The position numbers were made by a program, and so were the translations under genes. A stretch of DNA of 64,000 nt from Bacteroidales bacterium (GTDB lineage: Bacteria > Bacteroidota > Bacteroidia > Bacteroidales > UBA932): assembly GCA_016288055.1 (NCBI GenBank), contig JAEEXZ010000004.1:1-64000 (forward strand), written 5' to 3'. This document shows positions 47,062 to 57,827 of this stretch, one piece after another. Every line of letters starts with the position of its first letter. The stretch's first letter is position 1. The notes under the pieces were generated by a model that searched no databases, had not been told where the DNA came from, and saw only the letters and a list, made by a program, of their open reading frames with translations.

Positions 47062-47081
47062 AATTATTATGTCAACAAGGA

Positions 47082-48698
47082 CTAGAGGGCGGGACCGGCC
47101 TTCACGAGGGCCTTGCCGGCCTTGTTGGACTCGTACTTGTGGAAGTTCTTGATGAAGCGGGCGGCGAGGTCCTTGGCCTTCTCTTCCCACTCGGCGGCGT
47201 TCTTGTAGGTGTCGCGAGGATCGAGGATGCCGGTGTCAACACCTTCCAGCTTGGTGGGAACGGTGAAGTTGAAGTAAGGGATAACCTTGGTCGGGGCCTT
47301 GTCGATGGCACCGCTCAGGATGGCGTCGATGATACCGCGGGTGTCGCGGATGGAGATACGCTTGCCGGTACCGTTCCAACCGGTGTTCACGAGGTAAGCC
47401 TTGGCGCCGGACTTCTTCATCTTCTTCACCAGCTCTTCAGCGTACTTGGTCGGGTGCAGCTCCAGGAAGGCCTGGCCGAAGCAAGCGGAGAAAGTAGGAG
47501 TGGGCTCGGTGATACCGCGCTCGGTACCGGCCAGCTTGGCGGTGAAGCCGGAGAGGAAGTAGTACTTGGTCTGCTCGGGGGTGAGGATGCTCACCGGAGG
47601 CAGCACGCCGAAGGCGTCGGCAGAAAGGAAGATCACCTGCTTGGCTGCGGGGCCGTGGCTGTCCGGACGCACGATCTTCTCGATGTGGTAGATAGGATAG
47701 CTCACGCGGGTGTTCTCGGTGACGGACTTGTCATTGAAGTCGATCTTGCCGGCAGCGTCAACGGTCACGTTCTCCAGGAGAGCGTCACGACGGATGGCGT
47801 TGTAGATATCGGGTTCGGACTCCTTGTCCAGCTTGATAACCTTGGCGTAGCAGCCGCCTTCGAAGTTGAACACGCCCTTGTTGTCCCAGCCGTGCTCGTC
47901 GTCGCCGATCAGGAGACGTTTCGGGTCGGTGGAAAGGGTGGTCTTACCGGTACCGGAAAGGCCGAAGAAGATGGCGGTGTTCTCACCGTTCATATCCGTG
48001 TTGGCGGAGCAGTGCATGGCGGCGATGCCCTTCAGCGGGAGGTAGTAGTTCATCATGGAGAACATACCCTTCTTCATCTCACCGCCGTACCAGGTGTTCA
48101 GGATAACCTGCTCACGGGAGGTAACGTTGAAGGCGACGCAGGTTTCGCTGCGGAGGCCGAGTTCTGCGTAGTTCTCAACCTTGGCCTTGGCGGCGCAGTA
48201 AACCACGAAGTCCGGCTCCTGGTCAAACTCTTTCTGGTTCTTGGGGCGGATGAACATGTTGGTCACGAAGTGAGCCTGCCATGCCACCTCCATGATGAAG
48301 CGGACCTTCATGCGGGTATCCTTGTGCGTACCGCAGAAGCCATCCACGACGAACAGGCGCTTGCCGCTGAGCTGCTCCTGGGCGAGCTTCTTGACAACCT
48401 TCCAGGTAGCGACGGACATTTTGTGGTTATCGTTGTGATACTCCTCGGTATCCCACCAAATCTCACCGGGCTTGCCCTCCTTGGTGGTGTTGTCGTACAC
48501 GATGTACTTATCTTTAGGAGAACGGCCGGTGTACACGCCGGTCATAACGTTGATAGCACCCAGCTCGGTCACCTGGCCTTTGTCGTAGCCTTCCAGACCG
48601 GGTTTGGTCTCTTCATTGAAAAGAACTTCGTACGTGGGGTTGTAAAGGATTTCCTTCACGCCCTTGATGCCGTACTTGTGCAGATTGATGTTTGCCAT
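47082..48698 (-). CDS. pckA: Phosphoenolpyruvate carboxykinase (ATP)
   Basis: 538 aa; [44 protein letters not shown]. Confidence 0.96.
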   Translation of the reverse strand: MANINLHKYGIKGVKEILYNPTYEVLFNEETKPGLEGYDKGQVTELGAINVMTGVYTGRSPKDKYIVYDNTTKEGKPGEIWWDTEEYHNDNHKMSVATWKVVKKLAQEQLSGKRLFVVDGFCGTHKDTRMKVRFIMEVAWQAHFVTNMFIRPKNQKEFDQEPDFVVYCAAKAKVENYAELGLRSETCVAFNVTSREQVILNTWYGGEMKKGMFSMMNYYLPLKGIAAMHCSANTDMNGENTAIFFGLSGTGKTTLSTDPKRLLIGDDEHGWDNKGVFNFEGGCYAKVIKLDKESEPDIYNAIRRDALLENVTVDAAGKIDFNDKSVTENTRVSYPIYHIEKIVRPDSHGPAAKQVIFLSADAFGVLPPVSILTPEQTKYYFLSGFTAKLAGTERGITEPTPTFSACFGQAFLELHPTKYAEELVKKMKKSGAKAYLVNTGWNGTGKRISIRDTRGIIDAILSGAIDKAPTKVIPYFNFTVPTKLEGVDTGILDPRDTYKNAAEWEEKAKDLAARFIKNFHKYESNKAGKALVKAGPAL

Positions 48699-48758
48699 AA
48701 ACTGTGTATGTGTTAAAAATAAATTTTTAAAATTTTTATTTGAGCGCGCAAATATACT

Positions 48759-49589
48759 CTATTTTTGCATCTTTTCCAAATGATTGGCCAGCCGCTTGTG
48801 CAGGCCGTCACTCAGCGGAAGCTTCCCCACCCGATCCGACAAATCCAGCCAGTGGGAGCTCATCCGGTAATCTTCAGACAGATAGAACGCCATGGCCATA
48901 TTGTAGGCGGCGCAGGCACGGACAGTCGTATTCCCGTCCTTGGCCAGCCGCATCCACTCATCCATCGCCTTGGACATCTTCCCTTCCTGAAGATATTCCA
49001 GCGCACGCATCCAGCTTTCATCCAGACCGTCGATGTAGTAGAAGCTGAAGCTTTCCGTTTGCCACTGGGAGAGGAAACGGCGGGAAATGCGCTTTCCGGC
49101 AACCTCGGCCTGAGACGGTTCTCCCTCACCGGCGGCAGGAAGGACATTGCTGCCCGTGTAAGTGCGGATACGGTCCTCCCCCATGCTGTCGTACACCATC
49201 AGGCGGGACGAGACCGGCAGGCCTCCATCGGCCGTCTTCTCTCCCAGATGGGAGGAAAGGACGAACACGACGTCCCGGTTAGTGTCCATCACCAGCGAGT
49301 GCATGTAGTCCAAGGAAAGGGAATCAGCCGCGGGAATGTGGTACAGGCCCACTTCTTCCTCGCCGCCGAAGTAATCCTCCTCCAGCGAACGGGCCAGGGC
49401 CGATGCGACGGAACGGTCGAAGGCGGAATCAGCCGGGGCGGCGCTGTCCATGAAGACGATGCCCATGGTCTTGCGGGCCAGGTCCAGGCCGGATTTGGAA
49501 GGTTGACGAACGTCAAGATACAGGGGATAAACCTGAGGGGAACAGGCCGTCACAAGCAGGACGGCCGACAGCCATGCGAAATGTTTCAT
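48759..49589 (-). CDS. DUF6340-like lipoprotein
   Basis: 276 aa; LLVTACSPQ lipobox, conserved VRQPSKSGLDLARKTMGIVFMD. Confidence 0.65.
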   Translation of the reverse strand: MKHFAWLSAVLLVTACSPQVYPLYLDVRQPSKSGLDLARKTMGIVFMDSAAPADSAFDRSVASALARSLEEDYFGGEEEVGLYHIPAADSLSLDYMHSLVMDTNRDVVFVLSSHLGEKTADGGLPVSSRLMVYDSMGEDRIRTYTGSNVLPAAGEGEPSQAEVAGKRISRRFLSQWQTESFSFYYIDGLDESWMRALEYLQEGKMSKAMDEWMRLAKDGNTTVRACAAYNMAMAFYLSEDYRMSSHWLDLSDRVGKLPLSDGLHKRLANHLEKMQK

Positions 49590-50899
49590 ATTACTTCTGC
49601 CGTAAGGTCATACTCGTCGGCAGCCGTAATGCGGACCTGGAGGAATTTTCCGATGAGGGACTGAGGCTCCACGCCGTCAAAGGCAGCCGGCACATATTTC
49701 ACCAGGATCTCACCGTCCACCTCCGGGCTTTCAAACTCACTGCGGCATACCAGGACGCCGTCCGTGAAGTCGTCCACCAGGACACGGACTTCCGTGCCGA
49801 TCCGGGACTGATTGTATGCAAGTGATATGCCACGCTGAACCTCCATCAGCTTATCCAGGCGCTGTTTCTTGACGGAAGGTTTCACCGTGTCCGGGAAGTG
49901 TTCTGCGTCGTAGGTTCCCTCCTCTTCCGAATAGGTAAAGGCACCCATCCGCTGGAAGGCGGCATCCTTGACGAAATCCACCAGTTCCTTGAAGTCTACG
50001 GCCGATTCGCCGGGATGTCCCACGATGAGGGTCGTACGGAGCGCGACGCCCGGAACCCGTTCCCGCATGCGGCGGATGAGTTCCCGCGTCCAGGCCCCGT
50101 CCACACCGCGGTGCATCTTTTCGAGCACCTTGTCGGACACATGTTGCAGGGGGATGTCCATGTAGCGGCAGACCTTGGGATTGGAGGCCATCTCGTCCAG
50201 GACATCCTCCGGGAAATCGGCCGGATAGGAATAGTGCAGGCGCAGCCACTCGATGCCCTCGACGGCCGACAGCTTTCTCAGAAGCTCCGCCAGGCAACGC
50301 TTGCCATACAGGTCCAGGCCATAGTAGGTGGTGTCCTGAGCGATGATCACCAGCTCCTTCACCCCCTGGGCAGCCAGGGCGGCGGCCTCCTTCACCAGCA
50401 CCTCCATGGGTACGGATTTGTGAGCGCCGCGGATAAACGGGATGGCGCAGTACGAGCAGCGGCGGTTGCAGCCTTCCGAAATCTTGAGGAAGGCATAGGG
50501 ATGACGGCCGTCCGTGCGCACCCGGCAATGAGCCTTGGACGCATCCGGACGGCAGCCCAGGGCCTCCACCAGCGGATCCAGTTCCCGCGCGCCGAACCAG
50601 CCGTCCACCTCGGGGATGAGGGAAGGCATCTCGTCCATATAGCGCTGGGAAAGACAGCCGAACACCAGCAACCGGCCCACCTGGCCCGCCTGCTTGCGCT
50701 GGGCGGCTTCCAGGATGTACTGGATGCTCTGTTCCTTGGCGTCGCCTATGAAACCGCAGGTGTTGACCGCCAGCACATCCACGGGACGCATTTCCCCTTC
50801 AGGCACAATCTCGTAGGCGTGCTGTACCTGGGAAAGGAGATGCTCGGTGTCAACGGTATTTTTGGAGCACCCGAGGGTTATAACCTGCAGGCTGGGCAT
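49586..50899 (-). CDS. rimO: Ribosomal protein S12 methylthiotransferase RimO
   Basis: 437 aa; VITLGCSKNTVDTEHLL, ISEGCNRRCSYCAIPFIRG. Confidence 0.95.
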   Translation of the reverse strand: MPSLQVITLGCSKNTVDTEHLLSQVQHAYEIVPEGEMRPVDVLAVNTCGFIGDAKEQSIQYILEAAQRKQAGQVGRLLVFGCLSQRYMDEMPSLIPEVDGWFGARELDPLVEALGCRPDASKAHCRVRTDGRHPYAFLKISEGCNRRCSYCAIPFIRGAHKSVPMEVLVKEAAALAAQGVKELVIIAQDTTYYGLDLYGKRCLAELLRKLSAVEGIEWLRLHYSYPADFPEDVLDEMASNPKVCRYMDIPLQHVSDKVLEKMHRGVDGAWTRELIRRMRERVPGVALRTTLIVGHPGESAVDFKELVDFVKDAAFQRMGAFTYSEEEGTYDAEHFPDTVKPSVKKQRLDKLMEVQRGISLAYNQSRIGTEVRVLVDDFTDGVLVCRSEFESPEVDGEILVKYVPAAFDGVEPQSLIGKFLQVRITAADEYDLTAEVI

Positions 50900-50902
50900 G
50901 AA

Positions 50903-51334
50903 TTAAGCCTCCTTCTTGGCCTCGGCCTCACGCTCCTCGTCGGTGAGGAACTCCAGGGAGGCATAGTGCTTCAGGCAGTTGTACCACTCCACCACTTTCT
51001 TCATGTGGGACACATAGAAGCGGTCTGCGTCGTAGTTCGGGACAGCCTTGGCGAAGACGTCCTTCAGCTCCTTCTCGGCGGCCTTTGCGCCGGGGGCATC
51101 GGCCTCACCCAGCACGCCGTGCATCTTCTCGAAGACCTCGGAGAGTTTCATCTCGCCTTCGTCGGTGTAGATGGAGATATCGGCCAGGGTGGTGATACCG
51201 GCGCTGGCGCTGAAGTTGTAACGCTTCTTGTCTTCCAGGGATTCCACGATGGCGCCGCCGCGGGACTGGGCGATATAATTGAACAGACCGTGCTGACCAC
51301 GGATAGAAAGGGTTCTTGCTAAATCGGTTTTCAT
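50903..51334 (-). CDS. DUF5606 domain-containing protein
   Basis: 143 aa; LSIRGQHGLFNYIAQSRGGAIVESLEDKKR, in the usual Bacteroidetes gene neighbourhood. Confidence 0.75.
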   Translation of the reverse strand: MKTDLARTLSIRGQHGLFNYIAQSRGGAIVESLEDKKRYNFSASAGITTLADISIYTDEGEMKLSEVFEKMHGVLGEADAPGAKAAEKELKDVFAKAVPNYDADRFYVSHMKKVVEWYNCLKHYASLEFLTDEEREAEAKKEA

Positions 51335-51340
51335 AATGCT

Positions 51341-51958
51341 TTATTCTTCTTCTAAAATCTTACAAATATACGAATTTTTGCGGAAAAAGACCGCGTCCAC
51401 GGCCTGGCGGAGCGCCTCCTCAGTGCCGTCGTTGGACAGTTCCACGCTCACCTTTCCGGAGGGGATACGCTGGGCCGACATCCGCGCGCGCACAGCCTCC
51501 TCCGACAGGGAGTCGCGCTCCCTCACGCGAGAGAGACGGACCTCTTCGGGGGCCGTGACCAGGACGACCGCATCGGCCAGCCCGTCGAAAAGGGGCTTCG
51601 AGAGGATGACGGCCGATTCCAGCGCCACGAACGGCGCGCCCTTCTGCCGCGCCCGCCAGCGCTTGAAGTCCTCCAGGACGGCAGGATAAACGATGCCTTC
51701 GAGCGTTTCCCTCGCGGCGGAGTCCGAGAAAATCCGGGCGGCGAGGGCCTTGCGGTCCAGGCGGCCGTCCTCTCCGCGGAGCCCGATGCCGAGCGCCGCC
51801 TCCAGCCGTTCCACCAGGACGGGACTGCTGTCGTAGAGCCGCTTGGTGCGGGCGTCGGAATCATAGACAGGAATGCCCCGCTCACGGAGCAGGGCGCACA
51901 CGGCCGATTTGCCGCTGCCGATAAGACCGGTGACGATGACGGTTTTGCGACGCATCAC
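51341..51958 (-). CDS. coaE: Dephospho-CoA kinase
   Basis: 205 aa; VTGLIGSGKSAVCALLRERGIPVYDSDARTK. Confidence 0.9.
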   Translation of the reverse strand: MMRRKTVIVTGLIGSGKSAVCALLRERGIPVYDSDARTKRLYDSSPVLVERLEAALGIGLRGEDGRLDRKALAARIFSDSAARETLEGIVYPAVLEDFKRWRARQKGAPFVALESAVILSKPLFDGLADAVVLVTAPEEVRLSRVRERDSLSEEAVRARMSAQRIPSGKVSVELSNDGTEEALRQAVDAVFFRKNSYICKILEEE

Positions 51959-52920
51959 AGTTCCACGCAGTCGAATACTTCCGGTTCCACCCGGTACTCC
52001 AGTACGCCGGCCGGCAGGTTGGAGACATGCGGGGCGCAGCGACCGGTCAGGGAATTGCTGAAGTCCCGCCAGTCCACATACAGCTTAAAGGAAGACAGCG
52101 GGTCCTTCGCGATGGGAAATACACAGCGCATCACAACCTTGGCCACGGCCGGATATACCTGCAGTTGCCGGCCGACGGGAACGTGCCGGGCCTCGACGGG
52201 AAGGGTTGCCTGGAGTTCCACATAACGGGAAACCGGGACTTCGTAGCTTACCTGGTCGTGGGAAAGACGGACGCCTTCCGGTGCGACGAGCCGGAGCACG
52301 CCGTGCTGGGATTCCGACAGGTTGGACATGACCAGCCGGGGCGTCGTGACCTTTTCTATGGCGGCCAGTTTGGAGGCCTCTCCGTAAACGGTCACCGTAT
52401 CCGGAGAGACGGTGACGGGACCGGACAGCATGTACTGCGTATGGTAAGAAAGGGAATGCGGAACCACAACGGGAACCCGTTTGTGATTCTCTACCGGGAA
52501 TACGAACTTGAGGGTGTCCGTGATGAACGCCTCCAGGTGTACGTTTTCCCCGAAAAACTGTGTTGTATAGGAGTTTTTGGCACCGCCGATGATGCCGTAC
52601 GTGTCCGGGCCCAGGCGGCGCATGTCTCCGCTGTCGAAGCGGACCTTCACCACCTTGCGCTCCTGCCGGCTGGCTTCCCGCACCAGGCGGAAACCGTCCG
52701 TACGGCAGCGCGCGCTCACCAGGACCGCGTTGGACGACTCCACGCCATGGCCCTCAATATTGCACTGGGCCACGACCGGAACGCTCACGGTGCCGGAATA
52801 ATCCTTGGAAAGATTGATGAGCACCCATACCAAAAAAGCCAGGATAAGGGACAGGACCAGGAAAATCCATTCCCGGCCCAGTTCCCCTTTCTTCGGGCGG
52901 ATGTGCTCGATACCGGACAT
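51955..52920 (-). CDS. YbbR-like domain-containing protein
   Basis: 321 aa; one TM, VSVPVVAQCNIEGHGVESSNAVLVSARC; adjacent to coaE and yajC. Confidence 0.7.
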   Translation of the reverse strand: MSGIEHIRPKKGELGREWIFLVLSLILAFLVWVLINLSKDYSGTVSVPVVAQCNIEGHGVESSNAVLVSARCRTDGFRLVREASRQERKVVKVRFDSGDMRRLGPDTYGIIGGAKNSYTTQFFGENVHLEAFITDTLKFVFPVENHKRVPVVVPHSLSYHTQYMLSGPVTVSPDTVTVYGEASKLAAIEKVTTPRLVMSNLSESQHGVLRLVAPEGVRLSHDQVSYEVPVSRYVELQATLPVEARHVPVGRQLQVYPAVAKVVMRCVFPIAKDPLSSFKLYVDWRDFSNSLTGRCAPHVSNLPAGVLEYRVEPEVFDCVEL

Positions 52921-52926
52921 GGCAGC

Positions 52927-53268
52927 TTACTGCTGCTGGCCAGCCTCGGTGTAATCCTTGACCAGACCCTGCTTGTCCACGCGGAGTTTCACGTCTCCGT
53001 CCACCTTGATGAGGCAGGTTTTCTCGTTCACTTCCACGATTTCACCGTAGATACCGCCGACGGTAACCACTTTGTCACCTTTCTTGAGGCCATTGCGGAA
53101 ATTCTGCAGTTCTTTCTGCTGCTTGCGCTGGGGACGGATCATGAAAAGCCACATCACGAGGATGATGGCGCCGAACATGATGATGGTGGGCATGGCGCTG
53201 GCCTGCTGGCCTGCAGCACCGGCGGGTGCGCCGGCGGGAGACATGAGGAAGGAGAAAATTAAGTTCAT
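52927..53268 (-). CDS. yajC: Preprotein translocase subunit YajC
   Basis: 113 aa; ILVMWLFMIRPQRKQQKELQNFRNGLKKGDKVVTVGGIYGEIVEV. Confidence 0.93.
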   Translation of the reverse strand: MNLIFSFLMSPAGAPAGAAGQQASAMPTIIMFGAIILVMWLFMIRPQRKQQKELQNFRNGLKKGDKVVTVGGIYGEIVEVNEKTCLIKVDGDVKLRVDKQGLVKDYTEAGQQQ

Positions 53269-54221
53269 AAGCTTTTGTTAATAATGCCCTGGGCCATACG
53301 CTCCTTCACGAGACGGTCCAGCAGACCGTTCACGAAACCGTGGCTCTTGGGCGTTGAATAATACTTGGAAATTTCTACGTATTCGTTGATGGTCACTCTC
53401 ACGGGGATGGAGGGGAAGGTTTCCGCCTCTGCCAGGCCCATGGAGATGAGCACGATATCCGTGGTGTAGAGACGGTCGCGGTCCCACTTGGAGACCGAGC
53501 CGGCGATGAGGGCGTCGTACTCCTTGAATCGGCCGTAAGTGGCGGTGACCAGCGCGCGGACAAAGTCCCGGTCGCTGTCCACATCCGTCTTGCCGCGGGC
53601 GGCAAGCACGTCGCTCTGGTACAGCGGAGGAAAGCTCCATCGGCCCGTACGCGCCATTTCCTCAAAAGAGGAGATGCACGTGTTGAGCACGTAAGGGAGT
53701 TCGTCGGCCCAGTAGATGGAGGAATCCTCCAGGATGGCGGCGAGGGTTTCGTTATCCTCGAACTCACTGGCATAGATTTCCTTCCACAGGGCTGCGTCCG
53801 CGGCCAGGGAGTTTTCCCCGGAAGCCATGTATGCGGCGTAGTAATCGCGGGTCTTGAGGTCTTCGTAGAGCTTGTGCAGGAAAGCGTCCTGCTGCTCCCA
53901 GGAAATCTTCTTCTTTTCTATCAGGCGCTGGAAATCGGGGTCCTTCTCCAGAAGGGCCGATATGCCGTTGTTGACGAATTTCAGGTTGGGATTGAGGTCT
54001 TCCTCGGTGGGATTGAACTTGCCGCGGGCGGCTTCCACCCTTTTGGCTGCTTCCGCCGTAAGGGCGGGCACCACGGCCAGCATATTCAGATACAAGTCAC
54101 GGGTGGCTTCTGCCGATGTCTCCAGGGCGGAGAGCACTTCCTTGAGGGAAAGGCCGGGATTTTCCGCGTAGGCGTACAGCACTTTGAAGGCTTTTACCCG
54201 TAGAATGCGTCGATTTAACAT
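53265..54221 (-). CDS. nusB: Transcription antitermination protein NusB
   Basis: MLNRRILRVKAFKVLYAYAEN..., C-terminal PVRVTINEYVEISKYYSTPKSHGFVNGLLD. Confidence 0.9.
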   Translation of the reverse strand: MLNRRILRVKAFKVLYAYAENPGLSLKEVLSALETSAEATRDLYLNMLAVVPALTAEAAKRVEAARGKFNPTEEDLNPNLKFVNNGISALLEKDPDFQRLIEKKKISWEQQDAFLHKLYEDLKTRDYYAAYMASGENSLAADAALWKEIYASEFEDNETLAAILEDSSIYWADELPYVLNTCISSFEEMARTGRWSFPPLYQSDVLAARGKTDVDSDRDFVRALVTATYGRFKEYDALIAGSVSKWDRDRLYTTDIVLISMGLAEAETFPSIPVRVTINEYVEISKYYSTPKSHGFVNGLLDRLVKERMAQGIINKSL

Positions 54222-54305
54222 AGAACAAATAAATTTATGCAAAGTTAGTGTTTTTTAAATTATTTCCCTAAATTTGTCTCAATAAAACACAAAAACGGAT
54301 TACGT

Positions 54306-54653
54306 ATGTACAGTGAAGATTTCGAGCGCGGCCACAACGTGGAGCGCAACGCAGAAGATGTTTATTCCAAACCCGTACGGGCCGGAAAACGTACGTATTT
54401 CTTCGACGTCAAGAGCACGAAGGGAAACAACGACTTTTACCTGACCATCACGGAAAGCAAGCGCCGCCAGGAACGCGACGGTTCTTTCACGTTCGACAAA
54501 CATAAAATCTTCCTGTACAAAGAAGATTTCGAGAAATTCCAGGAAGGGCTTCAGGATGCAGTGAAGTACATCATGCACGACCTCCTGCACGACGCCCCCA
54601 TCCGCAATTATTCTTCCCGCGAAGAAGACAGTGCCGAAGAAGGCACGTTCTGA
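54306..54653 (+). CDS. PUR family DNA/RNA-binding protein (DUF3276)
   Basis: 115 aa; [31 protein letters not shown]...[16 protein letters not shown]. Confidence 0.88.
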   Translation: MYSEDFERGHNVERNAEDVYSKPVRAGKRTYFFDVKSTKGNNDFYLTITESKRRQERDGSFTFDKHKIFLYKEDFEKFQEGLQDAVKYIMHDLLHDAPIRNYSSREEDSAEEGTF

Positions 54654-54661
54654 TCCACACC

Positions 54662-55495
54662 ATGGACCCAAGAATTGAAACCATCAACAGGCTTGCCAGC
54701 CTTGTCAAAAGCCGGATCGGTGACAAGAAACCCGTTCTGGGCATTGTCCTCGGCAGCGGCCTGGGCAGTCTTGCAAACAGCATCCAGGACCCTGTGGTCA
54801 TCCCCTACCGTGAGCTGCCGGAATTCCCGGTTTCCACGGCCGTAGGGCACAAAGGCAATTTCATTGTCGGAGAGCTGGGCGGCAAAACCGTCATCGCCAT
54901 GCAGGGCCGCATCCACTATTATGAAGGCTACGGCATGGACCAGGTGGTCCTTCCCATCCGCGTCATGATCGGCGTGGGTATCAAGACGCTCATCGTCTCC
55001 AACGCCGCAGGCGGCACCAACCTCGCCTACCATGTGGGAGACCTCATGATCATCCGGGACCACATCAACCTGCTTCCGAACCCCCTCATCGGCCCGAATT
55101 TCGACGACTTCGGTCCGCGTTTTCCCGATATGACGCGTCCCTACGACCCCGCCCTCATCCGGCTGGCGGTCCAGGTGGGCGACGAACTGGGCATCAAGAT
55201 GCACCGCGGCGTGTACGTGGGCGGCACCGGCCCCTCCTACGAGACTCCGGCCGAATACAAGTATTTCCGCACCATCGGCGGTGACGCCGTGGGCATGTCC
55301 ACCATTCCGGAGGTCATCGTCGCCCGTCATGCCGGCGTGCCCGTCTTCGGCATCTCCGTCATCACCAACGAGGCGCACGACGATTATGCCGATGATTTCG
55401 TCAACGACGGAGACGACGTGGTGAAAGCCGCGAACGCAGCCGCAGAACGCATGAGCCGGCTCATCACCCATATGATTGAAAAGATGTCATTATGA
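54662..55495 (+). CDS. Purine-nucleoside phosphorylase (copy 1)
   Basis: 277 aa; [49 protein letters not shown]. Confidence 0.93.
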   Translation: MDPRIETINRLASLVKSRIGDKKPVLGIVLGSGLGSLANSIQDPVVIPYRELPEFPVSTAVGHKGNFIVGELGGKTVIAMQGRIHYYEGYGMDQVVLPIRVMIGVGIKTLIVSNAAGGTNLAYHVGDLMIIRDHINLLPNPLIGPNFDDFGPRFPDMTRPYDPALIRLAVQVGDELGIKMHRGVYVGGTGPSYETPAEYKYFRTIGGDAVGMSTIPEVIVARHAGVPVFGISVITNEAHDDYADDFVNDGDDVVKAANAAAERMSRLITHMIEKMSL

Positions 55496-56316
55496 GTTAT
55501 CTGGAGACCATACACCTTGCCGCAGACCTTGTCAAGTCGCGTCTGAACGGCAGGCAGCCGCTGGTGGGTATCATCCTGGGAAGCGGTCTGGGAAAACTGG
55601 CCGACCAAATCGAGGATCCCGTCGTCATTCCCTATAAGGAGATTCCCGGATTCCCGGTGAGCACGGCCATCGGCCACAAAGGCAACTTCATCGTGGGAAC
55701 CCTGGCCGGGAAGACGGTCATCGCCATGCAGGGCCGCATCCACTTCTACGAGGGATACGGCATGAACATGAGCGTACTCCCTACGCGCGTAATGGTCTGC
55801 CTGGGCATCAAGTACCTGTTCGTTTCCAACGCCGCAGGCGGCACCAACCTCGCCTACAAGGTGGGAGACCTCATGATCATCAAAGACCACATCAACCTGC
55901 TGCCTAACCCGCTCATCGGCCCCAACCTGGACGAGTTCGGTCCGCGCTTCCCCGACATGACGCGCCCCTACGACCCTGCCCTCATCCGCCAGGCCGTGAA
56001 GATTGCCGCCGAGGAAGGCATTTCCCTGCAGCGGGGCGTGTATGTCGCCGTCACGGGTCCCTGCTATGAGACCCCGGCCGAATACCGCTACTTCCGCGGC
56101 ATCGGCGCCGACGCAGTGGGCATGAGCACCACGCCGGAAGTCATCGTGGCCCGCCACAGCAGCATCCCCTGCTTCGGCATCTCCGTCATCACCGACGTCG
56201 CACACGCCACCGACGACGATGACTACGTAACCGACGGCGAAGCCATCGTGAAAGCCGCTGACTCCGCCGCCGATAAAATGACCGTTCTTTTTAAACGGAT
56301 GATCGCCGAACTCTAG
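55492..56316 (+). CDS. Purine-nucleoside phosphorylase (copy 2, tandem paralogue)
   Basis: 274 aa; the same motifs, ATGA overlap with copy 1. Confidence 0.93.
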   Translation: MSYLETIHLAADLVKSRLNGRQPLVGIILGSGLGKLADQIEDPVVIPYKEIPGFPVSTAIGHKGNFIVGTLAGKTVIAMQGRIHFYEGYGMNMSVLPTRVMVCLGIKYLFVSNAAGGTNLAYKVGDLMIIKDHINLLPNPLIGPNLDEFGPRFPDMTRPYDPALIRQAVKIAAEEGISLQRGVYVAVTGPCYETPAEYRYFRGIGADAVGMSTTPEVIVARHSSIPCFGISVITDVAHATDDDDYVTDGEAIVKAADSAADKMTVLFKRMIAEL

Positions 56317-56897
56317 TCGAGAAGATTTCCCTTTTCGTCGTAAAAACGGTAGGATCCGGCCCATTTGACACGGAAAACGCCGTCTCCCATATAGACGATT
56401 TCATCGCCCGAAAGGCCGAAGACATCGTCGCCTTTCTTGTCGGCTACCCGGTAGCTGTTACCCAGTGTCTTGTAAATGAAAAAGCCATTAGGAAGCTGCT
56501 GGATAGGCGATTGGGAAGAGAGGCCGAAGATGCGCTCTCCCCAGGGATCGTAGATGTGCCAGAAGCTCATTTCGCGGACACTGTAATAGCCGCTGGGCAG
56601 GAGCCACACCTCGTCGCCGCTCAGGAGTTTGTCTCCGCTGGGCTTGCAGATGCGCACGGAACCGGCCCATAGACGGACGTGGCATCCGTTCGGAAGCTTC
56701 TGCCATTCCTTCTGGCAGCGGATGCCGCGGGATTTCTTGTTGGACTTGTGAGGTTTGCGATGTCTGAAGTCTTTCTGGTCAAAAACCTGATGCGTCTGGT
56801 GGTGATGACGATTCTGCTGATGATGGGCCTGCCGGGGCTGGCCGTATGCAGTGACGGCTACCAGTATCGTAGCCAGGATAAGAAGAAACTTTTTCAT
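56313..56897 (-). CDS. Hypothetical secreted protein with His-rich N-terminus
   Basis: 194 aa; signal peptide then HHQQNRHHHQTHQ; repeated WxG/YxxDxxGxx-like segments. Confidence 0.55.
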   Translation of the reverse strand: MKKFLLILATILVAVTAYGQPRQAHHQQNRHHHQTHQVFDQKDFRHRKPHKSNKKSRGIRCQKEWQKLPNGCHVRLWAGSVRICKPSGDKLLSGDEVWLLPSGYYSVREMSFWHIYDPWGERIFGLSSQSPIQQLPNGFFIYKTLGNSYRVADKKGDDVFGLSGDEIVYMGDGVFRVKWAGSYRFYDEKGNLLD

Positions 56898-57011
56898 ATC
56901 AGAATAGTTTTACCCCCTACAATTCAACTTTCGCGCCAAATCTTTAGAGGGTTATGTTAAATCATTGAAAGTTTTTTTGTACATTTGCAGATAGGGAAAA
57001 ACAAACCGGCC

Positions 57012-57281
57012 ATGCTGGAAGATATCAGAGAAAATATCAAACAGCTGATTGCGCGTTATGAGGCTGAGAAAGCGGAGAACGAGCGTCTTCGCGAGGAGCT
57101 ACGTACGTGTGAGGAAACCGGAACTTCCCTTAGAAAACAGATAACCGAACTGGAGTCCGAACTGGAGACCCGAAAACTCACCGAGGCCTTTTCTGCCGCC
57201 GCCCCGGCGGATGCCAAGGCCAAGGTCGATAAACTGATTAAGGAGATCGATAAGTGCATCTCCTATTTGGAGGAAGCGTAA
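57012..57281 (+). CDS. Small coiled-coil protein upstream of zapA
   Basis: 89 aa from ATG 57012; heptad-rich ENERLREELRTCEETGTSLRKQITELESELETRK. Confidence 0.6.
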   Translation: MLEDIRENIKQLIARYEAEKAENERLREELRTCEETGTSLRKQITELESELETRKLTEAFSAAAPADAKAKVDKLIKEIDKCISYLEEA

Positions 57282-57565
57282 TGGACCAGAAAATCAGCAT
57301 CAAAATCGCAGGGCGCACCTTCAACCTCACGGCGTCATCGCCGGAAGTGGAAGAAGTGTACCGTCAGGCCGCCGATGCCATCAACAACCGTTTCGCATCC
57401 TTTACCAAAAGCCATCCCGGCCGTACGGTCAACGACCTGCTCTCGCTCGTCGCCCTGAACGAGACCGTCGTGCGCCTGAACATGCAGCGGGAACTGGAGC
57501 AGCGCACCAAGGCAGAACAGCAGCTGCAGTCAGATTTGGATCGCTATTTGAAGGACCTCAGATAA
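57281..57565 (+). CDS. zapA: Cell division protein ZapA
   Basis: MDQKISIKIAGRTFNLTASSPEVEEVYRQAADAINNR. Confidence 0.85.
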   Translation: MDQKISIKIAGRTFNLTASSPEVEEVYRQAADAINNRFASFTKSHPGRTVNDLLSLVALNETVVRLNMQRELEQRTKAEQQLQSDLDRYLKDLR

Positions 57566-57568
57566 AGA

Positions 57569-57756
57569 TTAGCCGTCAACCATCGAAAGCTGAAATCAAC
57601 ACGTTTCAACGCGCCGGGTTGACTCAGGCCGCAGATGGCGGGCCCAGGTTACCTCACGGGATTCTGCCCTCGGGCAGGACGGGGGATACCAGCAAGCGGC
57701 CGGGACCCAAATCTTATACCCATAAGATTTTCTGACTAGATGCTGACGGCTTTTTT
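57569..57756 (+). ncRNA. ssrS: Probable 6S RNA
   Basis: About 185-nt non-coding stretch directly 3' of zapA. 5' AGCCGTCA (57571-57578) pairs with TGACGGCT (57744-57751), followed by a T run. Internal GGGT...GGCCGC / GCGGCC...ACCC pairing gives a rod-like fold, and CTGCCC-TC-GGGCAG forms an apical hairpin. Confidence 0.6.
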
Positions 57757-57759
57757 ACC

Positions 57760-57802
57760 AAAACATGTCTGTTTTCGAAACTGAAAGCAGACATGTTTTT
57801 TG
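57760..57802 (+). terminator. Second hairpin terminator/attenuator ahead of rny
   Basis: AAAACATGTCTG (57760-57771) / CAGACATGTTTT (57788-57799), perfect 12-bp stem followed by T. Confidence 0.7.
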
Positions 57803-57827
57803 TTGACACAAAACCTAACAATATTAT

